Origin: Isoetes taiwanensis
Lineage: Eukaryota > Streptophyta > Lycopodiopsida > Isoetales > Isoetaceae
DNA: 64,000 bases
Assembly: GCA_021234155.1 (NCBI GenBank)
Contig: JAJEKV010000016.1
Span: forward strand, 1,862,001-1,926,000
Direction of reading: 5' to 3'
Shown here piece after piece: positions 1 to 12,366 of the stretch (position 1 is the first letter of the stretch; each line of letters opens with the position of its first letter). Below the pieces are notes generated by a model. It did not search any database. It worked only from the letters and a program-made list of their open reading frames with translations, and was not told where the DNA came from. Both the position numbers and the translations under genes were made by a program.

Positions 1-654
1 CTCAAACATGCCATGTGGGCTCCAACATGCCACCTAGGCTCCAACATGCCAAGGTGGCTCAAGTATACCACCTAGGCACCAACATGCCACCTAGGCTCAA
101 ACATGCCAAGGTGGCTCAAACATGCCATGCGGGCTCCTATATGCCACCTATAGGCTCTAACATGCCACATGGGCTCCAATATGCCACCTAGGCTCCAACA
201 TGCCAATGTGCCTCAAACATGCCACCTAGGCTCCAACATGACACCTAGGCTCAAACATGTCAAGGTGGCTTCATGCCACCTAGGCTCCAACATGTCAAGG
301 TGGCTCAAACATGCCATATGGGCTCCAACATGCCACCTAGGCTCCAACATGCCAAGGTGGCTCAAGCATGCCGCCTAGGCACCAACATGCCACCAAGGCT
401 CAAACATGCCAAGGTGGCTCAAACATGCCATGCGGGCTCCAACATGCCACCTAGGTTGCAACATGCCAAGGTGTCTCAAAACGTGGATTCCCAACATGCC
501 ACCTAGGCTCCAACATGCCTAGGTGGCTCAAACATGCCACCTAGGCTCCAACATGCCACCTAGGCTCAAACATGCCAAGGTGTCTCAAACATGCCACGTG
601 GGTTCCAATATGCTAAGGTGGCTCAAACATGCCACGCGGGCTCCTACATGCCAG
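1..654. repeat. 19-bp minisatellite, block 1
   Basis: Head-to-tail array of a 19-bp monomer of the form CTCMAACATGCCANNNNGG. Three monomer types alternate, with cores CCATGTGGG (also CCACGTGGG or CCACGCGGG), CCACCTAGG and CCAAGGTGG, often giving a 57-bp higher-order unit. Because 19 is not a multiple of three, 57 bp reads as a 19-residue peptide repeat. The ORFs over the array are a product of this periodicity and I do not call them genes. About 34 monomers are present and the array is cut by the window start. Confidence 0.95.
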
Positions 655-1170
655 GTGTGGTTTATAAAGAGGTGTAGTTTCTAAGTGGTTCTTTTTTAAG
701 GAAGTATAGTTTTCTGAAGTAGTGTGATTTTTTTAATTGAGGTGTTGTTTTTTGAGGTGTGGTTTGTAAGTGGGTGTAGTTTTTAAATAGCTGTTTCTTA
801 AAAAAGTATGATTTTTTAAAGTGTAGTTTATAAGTGGTGTAGTTTTTAAGTGGTTGTTTTTTAATGAAGTATGGTTTTCTGAAGTAGTGTAGTTTATAAC
901 TAGGTGTAGTTTTTAAGAAGCTATTTATTAAGGAAGTATGGTTTTTTTTAGGTGTGGTTTCTATAACTAGGTGTGTTTTAAGTAGTTGTTTTCTAAAGTA
1001 AGTATGGTTTTTTGAGATGTGGTTTATAAGTAGGTGTAATTTTTAAGTGGTTGTTTTTTAAAGAGGTGTGGTTTTTTGAGTGGTGTGGTTTATAACTAGG
1101 TGTATTTTTTAAATAGCTATTTCTTAAGGAAGTATGGCTTTTTTGAGGTTTTTTTTTAGGCTATTTCTTA
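655..1170. repeat. AT-rich tandem repeat of about 65 bp
   Basis: Degenerate T-rich array lying between the two minisatellite blocks. The landmark AGGTGTAGTTTTTAAG or a variant recurs near 772, 836, 902, 968, 1033 and 1097, so the period is 64-66 bp. Each unit also carries a GGAAGTATGGTTTTTTGAG-like segment. No coding signal is seen. The following 87 bases to 1257 look unique. Confidence 0.8.
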
Positions 1171-1257
1171 AGCAAAGCACCACAACCTGGAATATTGTTT
1201 GTGTGCTTAAATTTGGGAATGTAACATATTGTTATAAATTCGTGAAAAATATTAGAT

Positions 1258-2527
1258 CCAAGGTGCTCAAACATGCCACGTGGGCTCCAACATGCCACCT
1301 AGGCTCCAACATGCCAAGGTGGCTCAAGCATGCCACATAGGCACCAACATGCCACCCAAGCTCAAACATGCCAAGGTGGCTCAAACATGCCATCTTGGGC
1401 TCCTACATGCCACCTATAGGCTCCAACATGCCAAGGTGGCTCAAACATGCGCGTGGGCTCCAACATACCACCTAGGCTCCAACATGCCACCTAGGCTCAA
1501 ACATTCCAAGCTAGCTCCTACATGCCACCTAGGCTCCAACATGCCAAGGTGGCTCAAACATGCCATGTGGGCTCCAACATGCCACCTAGGCTCTAACATG
1601 CCAAGGTGGCTCAAGCATGACGCTTAGGCACCAACATGCCACAAGGCTCACACATACCAAGGTGGCTCAAACATGCCATACAAGCTCCAACATGCCACCT
1701 AGGCTCTAACATGCCAAGGTGGCTCAAACATGCCATCTAGGCTCCAACGTGCTGCCTAGGCTCAAACATGCCAAGGTGTCTCAAACATGCCACGCGTGCT
1801 CTAACATGCCAAGGTGGCTTAAACATGCCACGTGAGCTCCTACATGCCACCTAGGCTCCAACATGCCAAGGTAGCTCAAACATGGCACGTCGACTCCAAC
1901 ATGCCACCTAGGCTCCAACATGCCAAGGTGGCTCAAACATGCCACCTAGGTTCCAACATGCCAGCTAAGCTCAAACATGCCACGTGGGCTCAAACATGCC
2001 ATGTGGGCTTCAACATGCCACCTAGGCTCTAGCATGCAAAGGTGGCTCAAACCAAGGTGGCTCAAACATGCCACGCGGGCTCCAACATGCCACCTGGGCT
2101 CCAACATGCCACCTAGGCTCCAACATGCCAAGGTGGCTCAAACATGCCACCTAGGTTCCAACATGCCACCTAGGCTCGAACATGCCAAGGTGGCTCAAAC
2201 ATGCCACATGGGCTCCAATATGCTACCTAGGTTCCAACATGCCAAGGTGGCTCAACATGCCACCTAGGCTCCAACATCCCAAGGTGGCTCAGACATGCCA
2301 AGGTGGCTCGAATATTCCGTGGGCTCCAACATGCCACCATGGCTCAAACATGCCAAGGTGGCTCAAACATGCCATGTGGGCTCCAACATGCCACCTAGGC
2401 TCCAACATGTCAATGTGGCTCAAACATGCCACGTAGGCTCCAATATGCCACCTAGACTCCAACATGTCAATGTGGCTCAAACATGCCACGTAGGCTCCAA
2501 TATGCCACCTAGACTCCAACATGCCTC
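1258..2527. repeat. 19-bp minisatellite, block 2
   Basis: Same 19-bp monomer family as positions 1-654, about 66 copies, with more single-base variants and a few monomers of altered length. A duplicated higher-order segment is visible near 2400-2520, where a 57-bp trio containing CATGTCAATGTGG occurs twice almost unchanged. The array ends abruptly at CATGCCTCCAAGCCC. Confidence 0.95.
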
Positions 2528-2590
2528 CAAGCCCTATTTTATATAATGCAGTCAGGAATATATCTCCATTCTCCGGCTCTATGACGTGGG

Positions 2591-2968
2591 ATGCTTTTAG
2601 AAGACACTCATATTTGTTCTCAAGATCATATGGCTGATGTTAATGTATCAATTGATGAGGTAATACTGCCTGCAAGACCTCAACCCACTAGGTTAAGTGA
2701 AATGGATGGATGTGCTGCTTTGGCTATTACAGCCCGTCTTGAAAGAAATGAATCAGTACTACATGGGCATATTAGTATGGACACTCAAACATGGGTCGAT
2801 TTGCTGATCTCAATAGTGGTATTCGGATGCCTCGGTGCACAATTTGGCAAAAGCAAGGCTGATCCGAGGTTTTGTTAATGATGGCTTGCCTCGTGACATA
2901 ATTGAGAAGGCAAGGGGGATGGATGATGGCTGGGCAAGAACTTACAGAGCGCTCCTTGAAAATGTAAG
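2591..2968 (+). pseudogene. Unrecognised coding relic next to the minisatellite
   Basis: Two overlapping frames look protein-like. The first runs 2591-2878 and contains SEMDGCAALAITARLERNE. The second runs from about 2835 and contains VNDGLPRDIIEKARGMDDGW followed by ARTYRALLEN. The frames would join through a one-base indel near 2870 (ADPRF, then VNDGL). A GTAAGT follows the second frame at about 2963 and could be a splice donor. I do not recognise the family. The frame change suggests a decayed exon rather than a live gene. It could also be chance, since the composition is only mildly coding-like. Confidence 0.3.
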
Positions 2969-5177
2969 TCCACATTGGCATGTAACTTTGATGTTTTCTG
3001 TTTTACCTCTCTTAAGCCGATTATTTTTGTGCAGCAAATGAGGCGTGGAGATAGATAGCCAATTGGAAGAAGACTAGTCTCACACATTGCTTGTCTTCTT
3101 TGTTGTGACTCTTAATGCTACTTGTACTAAACATCAGTCAATTTGTGTGTGTTTTCAAACTTGCACACAAAGAATTTTGCATAGACCTTTGTCACTTGCC
3201 AAGTAGCAGATCTTAATTCTCTCTATTTCGAAACTTGTGTGCCACGAAAATGTTGAAAAACATGTTATGAGGCAAGGGTGATGCAACTGTAATTTAGGGA
3301 TGTTGCTAAATTGTTGTTTGATTGTTAGATGTATGCCATTAGATGCTAGTTAGAGTGTAGCGAGAATTTGATATTCATGTGCGTGAATTGTGGTATGCAT
3401 GTGCTTAATTTGTGGACTGATGTGCCACAATCGACTCTTAACAGTGAGCAAATGATGGTGGTTTGCAAGCATTACAATTGTTTGATGCGCAATTGATGGT
3501 AGTTTTGGCGCGCAAGTCGGGCGCAATTGATGGTTCTCAGAGTCGCGTAAACTGGGTTCTCGGACCAGGTGTTTGAGCAGCTATAGCTTACAAATGGCTA
3601 TTCGAAGTAGACCTTGATTCCGGCATCATTTCGTAGCTTATCTTTCGGGCTTTTCGGATGAGCCATGTTTTGTGGCGAGATTCCATGCCTCTTGCCCGTA
3701 ATTGCAATTGCCCCTTAAGTGAGCATAATACGGTGTCTCCCCTAGAGATAAGGTTTTAAAATTGTGAAAAATCGTATGATGTTACATAAGATTGTGAATT
3801 GTTATGGAGGTGTATTTGTAGATTTGTTTGTATAATGCCGACGGTGGATGGACTAGCTTGACCCAAAGAGATGCCTTTATACAAGTTGCTTTTTTAGATG
3901 TTAGAACAACATGACACGAGAGATGCTAAAAAAGGAAACGGCATGTTGCTAATTTAAGTATTTTCATTTGCATTAAGTGTAGAGCAAGGAACAGGGGGCC
4001 TTTTTAGCACGATGATGGCGACAGACTTAATAAGTGGTTACAAGGCTATTATTAGCGATGCGGAGAAGGCAGGAAGTGATACCTGTTAAACACTCCTTCA
4101 ATTAGATTAATCCATGGCGAAGTGGGCATTCATTTAAGAAAACAAATCACCATAGCTTGATTGTGTGGAGGCAAGATGGGTTCTTGCAAATCTCGAATCA
4201 GCTCCAGATTTGGTCCACTGGTCTTTAGGAGGCCGAATTGAAGAATTGTGATCGCCGCAAACAGTTCTGAGCAAGCAAGGCTTGCATCCAAAGAAGCCAG
4301 GGTCGGAACTGATTTTTTCCACAGGCCACGATTGGCCTTGAAAATTGCAGAGGGTCTTACGGGCCCGAATTTGGTCTTGGTAAAATTTTGTGGCAGTTGG
4401 AGCTCTCAGTTGGGAGCTTGGACTGAGTGAAGCAGGTCAACAAGAAAAAATAGTTCATCCCCAATTTGTGAGGAAGTTGGGATCCCGACTTGGAGTAGGT
4501 TATGGATTGCAGGGTTTATGGAGCCACATAGAAAGATCTGTGAGAATAAATTGGCCATTCCAGAGAATCCTGCTATGAGCAAGATAAGAAATTGAGGCAG
4601 TATAAGAGTTTGTCCCAAACCGTCTTAAGATGATAGACTATGAAAAGAAAACACGCCCTTATAGAGTGGGATCTGCCATATCCTTCATGCAGAGTTGTGA
4701 AAGGGCTTGTTTGCCTCATATTTATTTACGTTCTTGTAGCTATTTTTTATGCTTGTGCTATGGCGGTGGAGGCATATAGAACAGTAGCACCAAAGGTATA
4801 TGTAGATTGTTTGCATAAAATTTCAAATTTGTAAAATAAAATTGACTTGTATCTTGACTTCCTTCAAAGGTGGAAAATTCATATGCTGAGGTTTGCGGAT
4901 GGGGAAGAATGCATTAGAAGGAATATACTTGGGAATATTATTAAAATCAATGGCTATAACTTTAAGGTAGAAAAAAACAAGCCCCCGCCTTGAACGTAAA
5001 TTATGACACGTTGAAAGTTAAAGTTAGAGAAATAAAATCGTGTGAGAAAATGTTCTATTCAATAGCCAAAATTAATGGTCGAGATTTGGTCCCGGATGAG
5101 CGGTCATAATTTCGATCCATGTATTATCATCCTATTGGTTGGGCCACTTTCCGCCTTTGGTCGCTTTGCAGCTTCAC
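2969..5177. other. Gene-poor stretch
   Basis: No recognisable gene, RNA or element. Short ORFs (for example 4134-4322 minus and 4640-4834 plus, the latter with one hydrophobic stretch CLIFIYVLVAIFYACAMAV) lack any family signature or splice context I can support. Confidence 0.5.
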
Positions 5178-5423
5178 CTAGTCTGGAAGCCCATCCGTCA
5201 AGTGATGAGCAAATCCATGGCGCTCAGATTTTTCATGCTGATGGCGCTCATGTATATCTTGGCACTCAACGATTTCGGTGGTGGAGCTCACGATTTTGGG
5301 CATGAAGAACTTGCTCATGCGTAACCGAACTCCTTGTCGCTTTGCTTCTTCTTTGCCGAGTTCAGCAGTTCTTTGAGCCTTTTCCCTTAGAATATTAGCG
5401 GTTCTCGAGTAGCGGCCGTCCAT
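5178..5423 (-). CDS. Hypothetical charged ORF (81 codons)
   Basis: The ORF begins MDGRYSRTANILREKAQRTA and is highly charged, with the helical, lysine/arginine/glutamate-rich composition of a real protein rather than a random frame. No domain is recognised. It may be a fragment of a longer decayed gene because no upstream or downstream exon is evident. Low confidence. Confidence 0.2.
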   Translation of the reverse strand: MDGRYSRTANILREKAQRTAELGKEEAKRQGVRLRMSKFFMPKIVSSTTEIVECQDIHERHQHEKSERHGFAHHLTDGLPD

Positions 5424-5700
5424 CTTGAGATTCTGAATGGGTTATCTCGTGATCTGATTTGGACGAGCCGCTTCAATATACGAAACCCCGCTCTTTTTCG
5501 CATCGATTTTGAATGCTTTTTGTTTCTTTTATGTGTAAAATGTATGGCGTAGAAGTTCAAGGCTGCTTAAAGCTCAAGCTAATTTTTTTTCTTTGTGCCA
5601 AAATGTTTGGACCGGCGGAAACGGTTTTGGAACCACAAAGAAAGACCTGGTACATGTTTTTACTCTAATCGTTGATTCTCAAATGGCTTGTTCCCCTATT

Positions 5701-6039
5701 TCAACCTCCATTACTTCCCCTTTTCACCGCCAAATCTGTTACATGTGCATAGTCATTTGTTGTTTGTCCGGCCATTACATGGCCATGAATAGCAAATAGA
5801 CAATAATATGCCTTTGCTCTGTTTGTCTGCTTTTTCTTCAAAAGATTGTTTTGTAGTTTTCTTTTTACATTTTTCTTTATGTGGTAAGTTGTGCATTTGC
5901 GGGCACAATGAACCCGATATTCCATTTCCCACCTGGCAGAAGAGAGCCTTTCACATGCCTCTTCAAGTGAAACTTTCGCAAAAAATATCCCTTCTCCGGA
6001 AAACTTCGGTTTCGGCTTATTCAAATGTTCGATGACCAT
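5701..6039 (-). CDS. Hypothetical ORF (112 codons)
   Basis: The first third (GEGIFFAKVSLEEACERLSS) is protein-like and the middle is very basic (KKNVKRKLQNNLLKKK), which may just be read-through of A-rich DNA. No family is recognised and no splice signals clearly bound it. A chance ORF or a transposon-derived relic are both possible. Confidence 0.18.
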   Translation of the reverse strand: MVIEHLNKPKPKFSGEGIFFAKVSLEEACERLSSARWEMEYRVHCARKCTTYHIKKNVKRKLQNNLLKKKQTNRAKAYYCLFAIHGHVMAGQTTNDYAHVTDLAVKRGSNGG

Positions 6040-6539
6040 GGCTTAAATGTGGAGGATATGGTTGTATTATTGGGTACAATATTCCTTTATTTTATCTTGA
6101 AAATTTAATGCTCGAAATTTGTTCATGATTACAAACATATGCTCAATTTATTTGATCAATGTAAATATCCTTTGGCGGGGACTCATCACGGTTGGTGAGC
6201 ACATTGTAACACTTTTAATAATCTCACGCATCGCATTTGATGAACATTTAGGCGGATCATATGTTCAACCATTGATAAATATTCCCTAAGCGGATGATTA
6301 TCTTGATGAGGAAACAGGAAACACTTTTGGCATTTGATAGCAAATATTTTGATCTTGTAAAAAGAATAGAATCACGTAAAGTCCGTAAACATTGAAAAGT
6401 TGGAACTCTATGGTTTAATAACTACATATAAGGAAGGAACATAAGAACTACCATGCCTAATGGAATTATTTGGGTTCGATTCTCAAAAGGCAAGAAATTA
6501 ACAATAGTTTGAACCGGGGGTTCATAAATAAATTTGCAT
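6040..6539. other. No feature seen
   Basis: AT-rich sequence without ORFs of interest, tandem structure or element termini that I can recognise. Confidence 0.5.
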
Positions 6540-7230
6540 AACATAGTGCTTCTTTTGTCAATATTATTTTTAAATGTATTTTTGGTAAAAAACATGTGTT
6601 GTTTTTGTAAATTTTAAAACTGCGTGTGGGTGGTTTTTTTATTTTTCCCCAAAAACAACACTCGAAACAACCGCTACCCTTAAGAAATGATGTGTTAGTT
6701 TTTTGATAACTACACTTGAAAATGCTTATTTTTAAAAAGCCACGTGTGGATTTTATGTAAAACAATACTAAAAAATAGCACCTAGTTTTGATTAACCACA
6801 TTTTTTTTCTTAAAACCACATATCATTTTTTTGAAAAACCAACAACTAAAAACAATATAGTTAAAAAAAAAATGCAGCCAACTACGTGTAGTTTATAGCA
6901 AAGTCGGACAAAATTCTGTATGTAGACAGTTAAAAACAACATATGGACCTTTTAAGTTTTATTAAGAACCACATGTCTTTTTTTCACGAAAGCAACACTT
7001 GAAAACTACGACTACTTTTAAAAAACAACATGTTGAAACACATGTAATTCCTACGCATAGATAATTTTGACAAAATTCTACGCGTAGAGTTTTTACAAAA
7101 AAACTACACGTATAAAAGTTTGACTAAAAACTACACGTTGTTTCTAGCAAATCCGGACAAAAAACAACACGTAGTTTTTTAGTGTTGTTTTTTAGCAAAA
7201 AAGACACTGAAAAACAACATGTGGACCAAG
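6540..7230. repeat. A-rich degenerate repeat with CTACGTGTAG palindromes
   Basis: Irregular repetition of AAAACAACACGTAGTTTTT-like phrases. Short palindromes recur: CTACGTGTAG near 6883 and CTACGCGTAG near 7079, with TAGCAAANNCGGACAAAA repeated near 6895 and 7148. The reverse complement has the same TGTAGTTTTTAA style as the array at 655-1170, so the two may be distant relatives. The minus-strand ORF at 6466-6819 is low-complexity read-through. Confidence 0.55.
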
Positions 7231-8944
7231 TTTTGGGGTGGTAGTGTGGTGGATCACTAGTACAACTTACTAAATCTTATTAGTCATGTTGGATGGTTCA
7301 ATGAAGCATAACATTCTTTGACCATGACTGCAGTATAGCATGGTGTTGCCAAGAAAACCTTGGAATTCTTTTATTAAATGCAAATGGCACAAAGCCAAAC
7401 AAAATCACTTTCTTTCGCATTTTCTCTGCATGTGTGCAACCATTCTAGACTATGGGACAACGATCGGCACTGCTTTATTTCCACGTGTACATATTTTGGC
7501 ATCTTATCTTTGATGTTGCCACGGAGGGAAACATGCAACTAGGCACATGGTGAACTTGAGTCGTTTAAATTTCACAACATATGTCTTGCTTCCAAATAGA
7601 ATATGTCCTGCTTCCAAATATTGCTGGTGTCTTGCTTTCAAATACTTATGCTATAGATCTTAGTTGGGCAGATGAATTACGGATGCAATGAGGGAGCATG
7701 ACCCATGTGATATTTTACACGCAAGTTGCATCTAACATGTAAAGACCATAGCGAAGTATGACGAATGACGCCTTAGAAATGATGGTATGTATGTGCTGAT
7801 TAGGAGCAGGTTATTAGAAATTATCCACAAGGAGAGTTTTGCAATTCAAAACAAAATCAAAGAGTTGATCTCTTTATTCTTCCAATAGATCAAGCTATGT
7901 GTCTGGAGCACAAGAGATATTAAATATGGAGAATGGTACATATGCAAGAGGAGCAGGCAATTAGGAATGATCCACAAGGTGAGTTTTACAGTTCTAACCA
8001 AAATCACAGCGTTGATTAACCTTCGCATATCAAATATGTGTCTAGGGCATAGCTTGTCTGCCTGCACACATATACCAGATGCTTAAGATTGACATCCTGG
8101 AGAACCATATTGTCTGTATAAATTTAGGCTTACGCCAGGTCAGATAATAGAAGCATCTAGTTTTCATGATGCTCAAATGACATCCATGAACTTAGGACAA
8201 ATGTAGCTTGTATGGATATGTGTGAAAGGCTATTGCATGTTGGAAAGCCCTCTGAATGTTTATTCTTTGGCTCTACAACTGGCAAATGCTATTTCAGCCA
8301 CCAGGGATTTCTTGACAAATCATTGTAGTCTCTAGCAGGATAAATCATTCCAGTCGTGTTACCTATTAGCCATAAAGGAAGCCCACCACTAGAGCCGAAA
8401 TTGCAAAAGGAGCGGAAAGGATAATAGCTTATTGACATGAAGGATGGCAGGAGTTCCTCTGCCATCAAGGCCCGGAATATACTCTTGCACTAAAGTTTCA
8501 GGGCCACAGTGTGCGATTTTAAGAAAAGGCAAACTAAGTATTTGGGAGCCCATAACCGGGACAATGAGACACTATAAGATGAAATAGATTAATATGTAGC
8601 AAAGAAACCATTACCTTGACTTGAAGAACTGGAACAGTATAAGTAGTACCAAAGAAGAATTACCTCGCTGCCATTGCAGTTCTAATATGTAAAATTCCTG
8701 GCGGAGCACAGCATGTCCACACATAGAGCTACCATAGCTTTCTGAGCAAAAATCTAGAGAACTTAAAATCAACAAACTTTTGATTCATGTAAATAAATAC
8801 AAATACCAAAGGGCCAAGAATCGCGCCTACTTGGAAATACGCAGGTCTTATAGAAACCAAGAGAATAACAGGCATCGATTTTCCAGTCCTTATGTAACAA
8901 CTGACTGTGAACATCCAATCTGAGTTATAAGGAGATATATTGGT
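7231..8944. other. Non-coding stretch with one diverged direct duplication
   Basis: No gene is recognised. A segment starting near 7799 (GAGCAGGTTATTAGAAATTA, then a CCACAAGG...GTGTCTGGAGCA-like stretch) recurs in diverged form from about 7946, a tandem duplication with a period of about 147 bp. The last part would be 3' flank of the pectinesterase relic that follows on the minus strand. Confidence 0.5.
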
Positions 8945-9185
8945 TCATTTAATCACCGAGTCTTCTAAAAGGGCACCCAACCCATTAATGAAATCGGGAA
9001 CAGAGAAAGCAATAATCTGGGTATAATCGAGTTGAACAGACCAAGAAATCCGATTATTAATTTGGGCAGCCCCAGGGCCATAGCTATTATACTCTGCAAA
9101 GAACATATTAGTATCGTTCTCAAAGGCGTCCCAACTTGACCATCCTCTTTTATCCACAATTTGAACCATATAAGTATCAGCAAAC
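8945..9185 (-). pseudogene. Pectinesterase C-terminal part, cut off by a hAT insertion
   Basis: Plant pectinesterases (carbohydrate esterase family 8) remove methyl esters from cell-wall homogalacturonan. Read on the minus strand this segment gives VFADTYMVQIVDKRGWSSWD and later FFAEYNSYGPGAA, then SVPDFINGL. These match the family's final beta-helix turns, with the conserved GW..W and AEY...GPGA blocks. The protein-like frame runs to a stop at 8945-8947. At the upstream side the frame stops at 9185, exactly where the transposon 9186-13605 begins, and resumes at 13606. The 8-bp target duplication lies over the codons for valine-phenylalanine-alanine. The gene cannot be functional. Family assignment is secure from the motifs; the subclass is not. 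Confidence 0.85.
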
Positions 9186-9806
9186 CATAGTTAGAAGTTA
9201 GCAGTTATTCGTTATCTAACGGCTAACGTGAAAATAACGGCTAACGAGTTATCAGCCAAGGTGATAACGTGTTATTTTGGGGCCAAACAAAAAAAATCGA
9301 ATTTTAACAAATTGAAACTTGTTATTGACTAATTCGAGTGTGCTGAATTCAAATATGGAATCAGAATTTTGAACAGACTACTCTACCTGCTGAAACTTCA
9401 TCTTAGTACCCAAATCTGTGTTGCACTCAGTCTTGCAGAATTCCCTTCATGTATCTGCATGTCCATAGCTTATCATGCAATTAAAGTCCACATCTACCAA
9501 TATTTTTACTTCAAGTAGCAACAAAATAAGCACCATAAAAATGTAGCACATAAACTTAATTGTTATTACTATTAACCCAAAGACATACATTTGTCTCTGA
9601 AATCTCAAATTGCCAATAACACAAAAAAAAAAAGATGTTTGTCTCAAATAGCATAAAGAAAGAGATGCTTGTTTCTCGTGTAAACTTCAAGCTTCAAGCT
9701 TCATGTTCCTGCAAGATAGAATTGAAGCCTAAAATATGAAATCTAAAATCTAATTTTTGCCAATGAAATCTCAAATCTGAAATCTTAATGCTTACCATTG
9801 AACACT

Positions 9807-12335
9807 TCAAAGTAGATCTTTAACACTTCGTGTCCGTCTTGGCACCGGATTTGGAGACTCCTCTTCCACATGATCATCAAAATTATCTTCCATTGGAGAT
9901 TCATATAGAGGATCATCATGCACAGAATATTGATCATTATCATGATCAGAAGAATCTACCTCTTCCACGTATCTAATATCTTCACTTTCCTCTCCTTCAG
10001 ACAAAGGATCAATTTCTGATAAGAGAGCGGGTTGAATTGGTTTGCCACCTTGCAATATATCATTCACCCTCTCTTGCACAACTAGAAGCGTCTCATCATT
10101 CTTCTCAAGGTTGATCTTATCATAATTTCCTTCAATCATTTGGCCCACCGTCTTCTCCAAATTCTCAAGCAAGCGAAGGTTAGTGTGAATAAAAACTAGT
10201 TTCTCAGCATTGGCGGAAAGAAGCCTATTCCTTTTCTTGGTGACAATTCCCGCATACGAACTCCAATTGCGCTCACATGGGCTGCTGCTTGTTCCTTGCC
10301 CCAAAACTCTCATTGCTAGTGTCCTTAACTCAGGAAGATCAGCCCCATAACTTTCCACCATTGTAATGGCGTTAGCATTTCGTCTCGTAGCTTTGATGCA
10401 GGGATATTGTGTAGCCCTCCAATTTGCAATGGGCTTCTAAAGTTCTTGAGTTGCACGTTCAGCTTGGTTTGGAGTTGAATGTCATCATGAGTGTGACTAA
10501 TAAAACATGACACATAATTAATAATTGCACATAATCAAATAACATAGAATTACATGAATTCTACGAAGATGAACCAAGTACATAATAATTATTTGAAAAT
10601 ATAAACTCACGTACCTTTTTAAGAAATCCCACCAATCTTTTGTCAAGTCTGAGTCATATAAAGCTCCCTCGTGTTCAGGACCATCTCTAAAAAGAGGGTT
10701 CACTAAATATCCTACTCCATGCAATGGACTATGCATCATTTCCCATCTTGCGACCAATCCATCATGTGGTAATTTGATGCAATTAATGATGGCGTCAATT
10801 TTTGACGCATCCACTTTATCTTTCATTCCATCAAGAACTTCAACCAAGTGATCCATACACTCATATAGCAACCCCATGGTTGATCCCTCTCTATCCGCTA
10901 ATCTCAACACTTTCAATAAAGGCGTGAGGATATAGACTCTCTCTTTGGCTTGTGTAAAAAATTCAACACTTCTAATCAAGTGAAAAACTTCTCGACCCAC
11001 AGGTGTTCTTGAATGCTTCCAAGCACTCCACTCATCACTCATTATCATCTTCACCAATGCTTTCTCAACTTCGTCACTTGACAATTGTTCCATGACAATG
11101 AACATATATGCAAATCTAGTAGCAGCTGGTTTCAACATTTTTTTGGGGCAAAACTTAAACCATAACGGATACCTGACTCCTTGCGCATAAGAAAGGTTAC
11201 AATCTTCTCTACTCCTCTCACTGCGGGAAGAACCCAATCCAATCTGCCAATGTCTTCAAAGAGGAGATCCAAGGTATGGCATGCACATCGTGAAAAAAAG
11301 ATAGAAGGGTAATCCCTTTCAAGCATTTCTCCCGCTTTCACACAATTTGATCCATTGTCTGTGATAACTTGCACAACGTTTTCAATGCCAACAAAATCAA
11401 CAACTTTTTCAATTCATCGTAGAGAACTTTTCGCATCTTTTTCTTACCACTTGCATCAAGCAGATTTTAGGAACATCGAGCCAAAGCAATTTGAAGCAAC
11501 AAAGTTAATAATAGGCCTCTTTCTTATGTCAGACCATCCATCCGAACAAATTGACACCCCATACCTCTTCCATGTGTCCCTCACAGGCTTCAATCTTCAT
11601 TCTACGGCTTCATATTCAGCATGGAGATGCTTACCCTTCAAATCACTAAAGCTCAAAGGTTGGTATCCTACTCCGGCTTTAACAACCGCCTTACGGTAAT
11701 CCTTGAAGAGCTTGCATTGTGCAACATTATATGCAATCCACAACAGTAAAACAACTGCGTTATGCTTCATCCCGGTATTCCTAAAAAGAATGCCTAAAAG
11801 TTTTGTGAAATCCGATCCACCTTCAACAACATCCTCTTGTAAGCCTCTTACGGAAATGTTGGTATCATATATGAATGATAAAGATGTGCCACCTTTGATA
11901 AAAGAAACAATATAAAAAATGATATATGTGTACAAAAATCCAATCGTGGCAATTGGAAAGAATGAGACCATAAAAAGAATGAATGAGAAGTACCTGCGGC
12001 TTCTATGGAGTCAATACCACCGGAAGCTAATGATTCTTGTTGGAGTTGTTGTATAGCAAGTCTAGCATCCTGCGGTTCAAATGTAGGATCCGGCTTCCTT
12101 TACTTTCTTTAGCTCTTTCTTCTCTACTATCCTTTGCATTTGTTCATAAACAAGGATCGGTGCTTTTCGACACTTTGCAACACCAATACCTATCACTCCA
12201 ACAATATGTGCACGCAATTCTATCCGCCCCTCCGGTCCGCGGTGCTTACAATACTTGCGGTATTTTCGGGCTTGTCCGAAGTTTTCCCTTCATTAACAAT
12301 TATGACATGCTCCCATTCGGTCCCTTCCTCATCCT
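9807..12335 (-). pseudogene. hAT transposase with several frameshifts
   Basis: Segments in N-to-C order on the minus strand. At 12335-12080 there is a BED-type zinc finger remnant with KYCKHRGPEG then RAHIVGVIGIGVAKCRKAP. Near 11660 is FKDYRKAVVKAGVGYQP. Near 11550 is the DUF659-type core, SDGWSDIRKRPIINFVAS. Near 11370 is VVQVITDNGSNCVKAGEML and then CACHTLDLLFEDIG. At 11140-10620 is KPAATRFAYMFIVMEQL plus the helical middle part. At 10361-10180 is the C-terminal dimerisation region, LPELRTLAMRVLGQGTSSSP then CERNWSSYAGIVTKKRNRL. An acidic tail ends at 9807. The segments lie in different frames: one-base indels are evident before the LPELR segment, after FLKSA, and before KKDAK. This is a defective hAT transposase. 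Confidence 0.9.
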
Positions 12336-12366
12336 AAAGCAGTCAAAAAGACATGGTGCATCAAAA

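Noticed and set aside
169-2546. Long ORFs on both strands over the minisatellite (peptides like NMPPRLQHAKVAQTCH)
   Set aside because: They follow from the 19-bp period, are open in several frames at once and have no start context; treated as repeat read-through.
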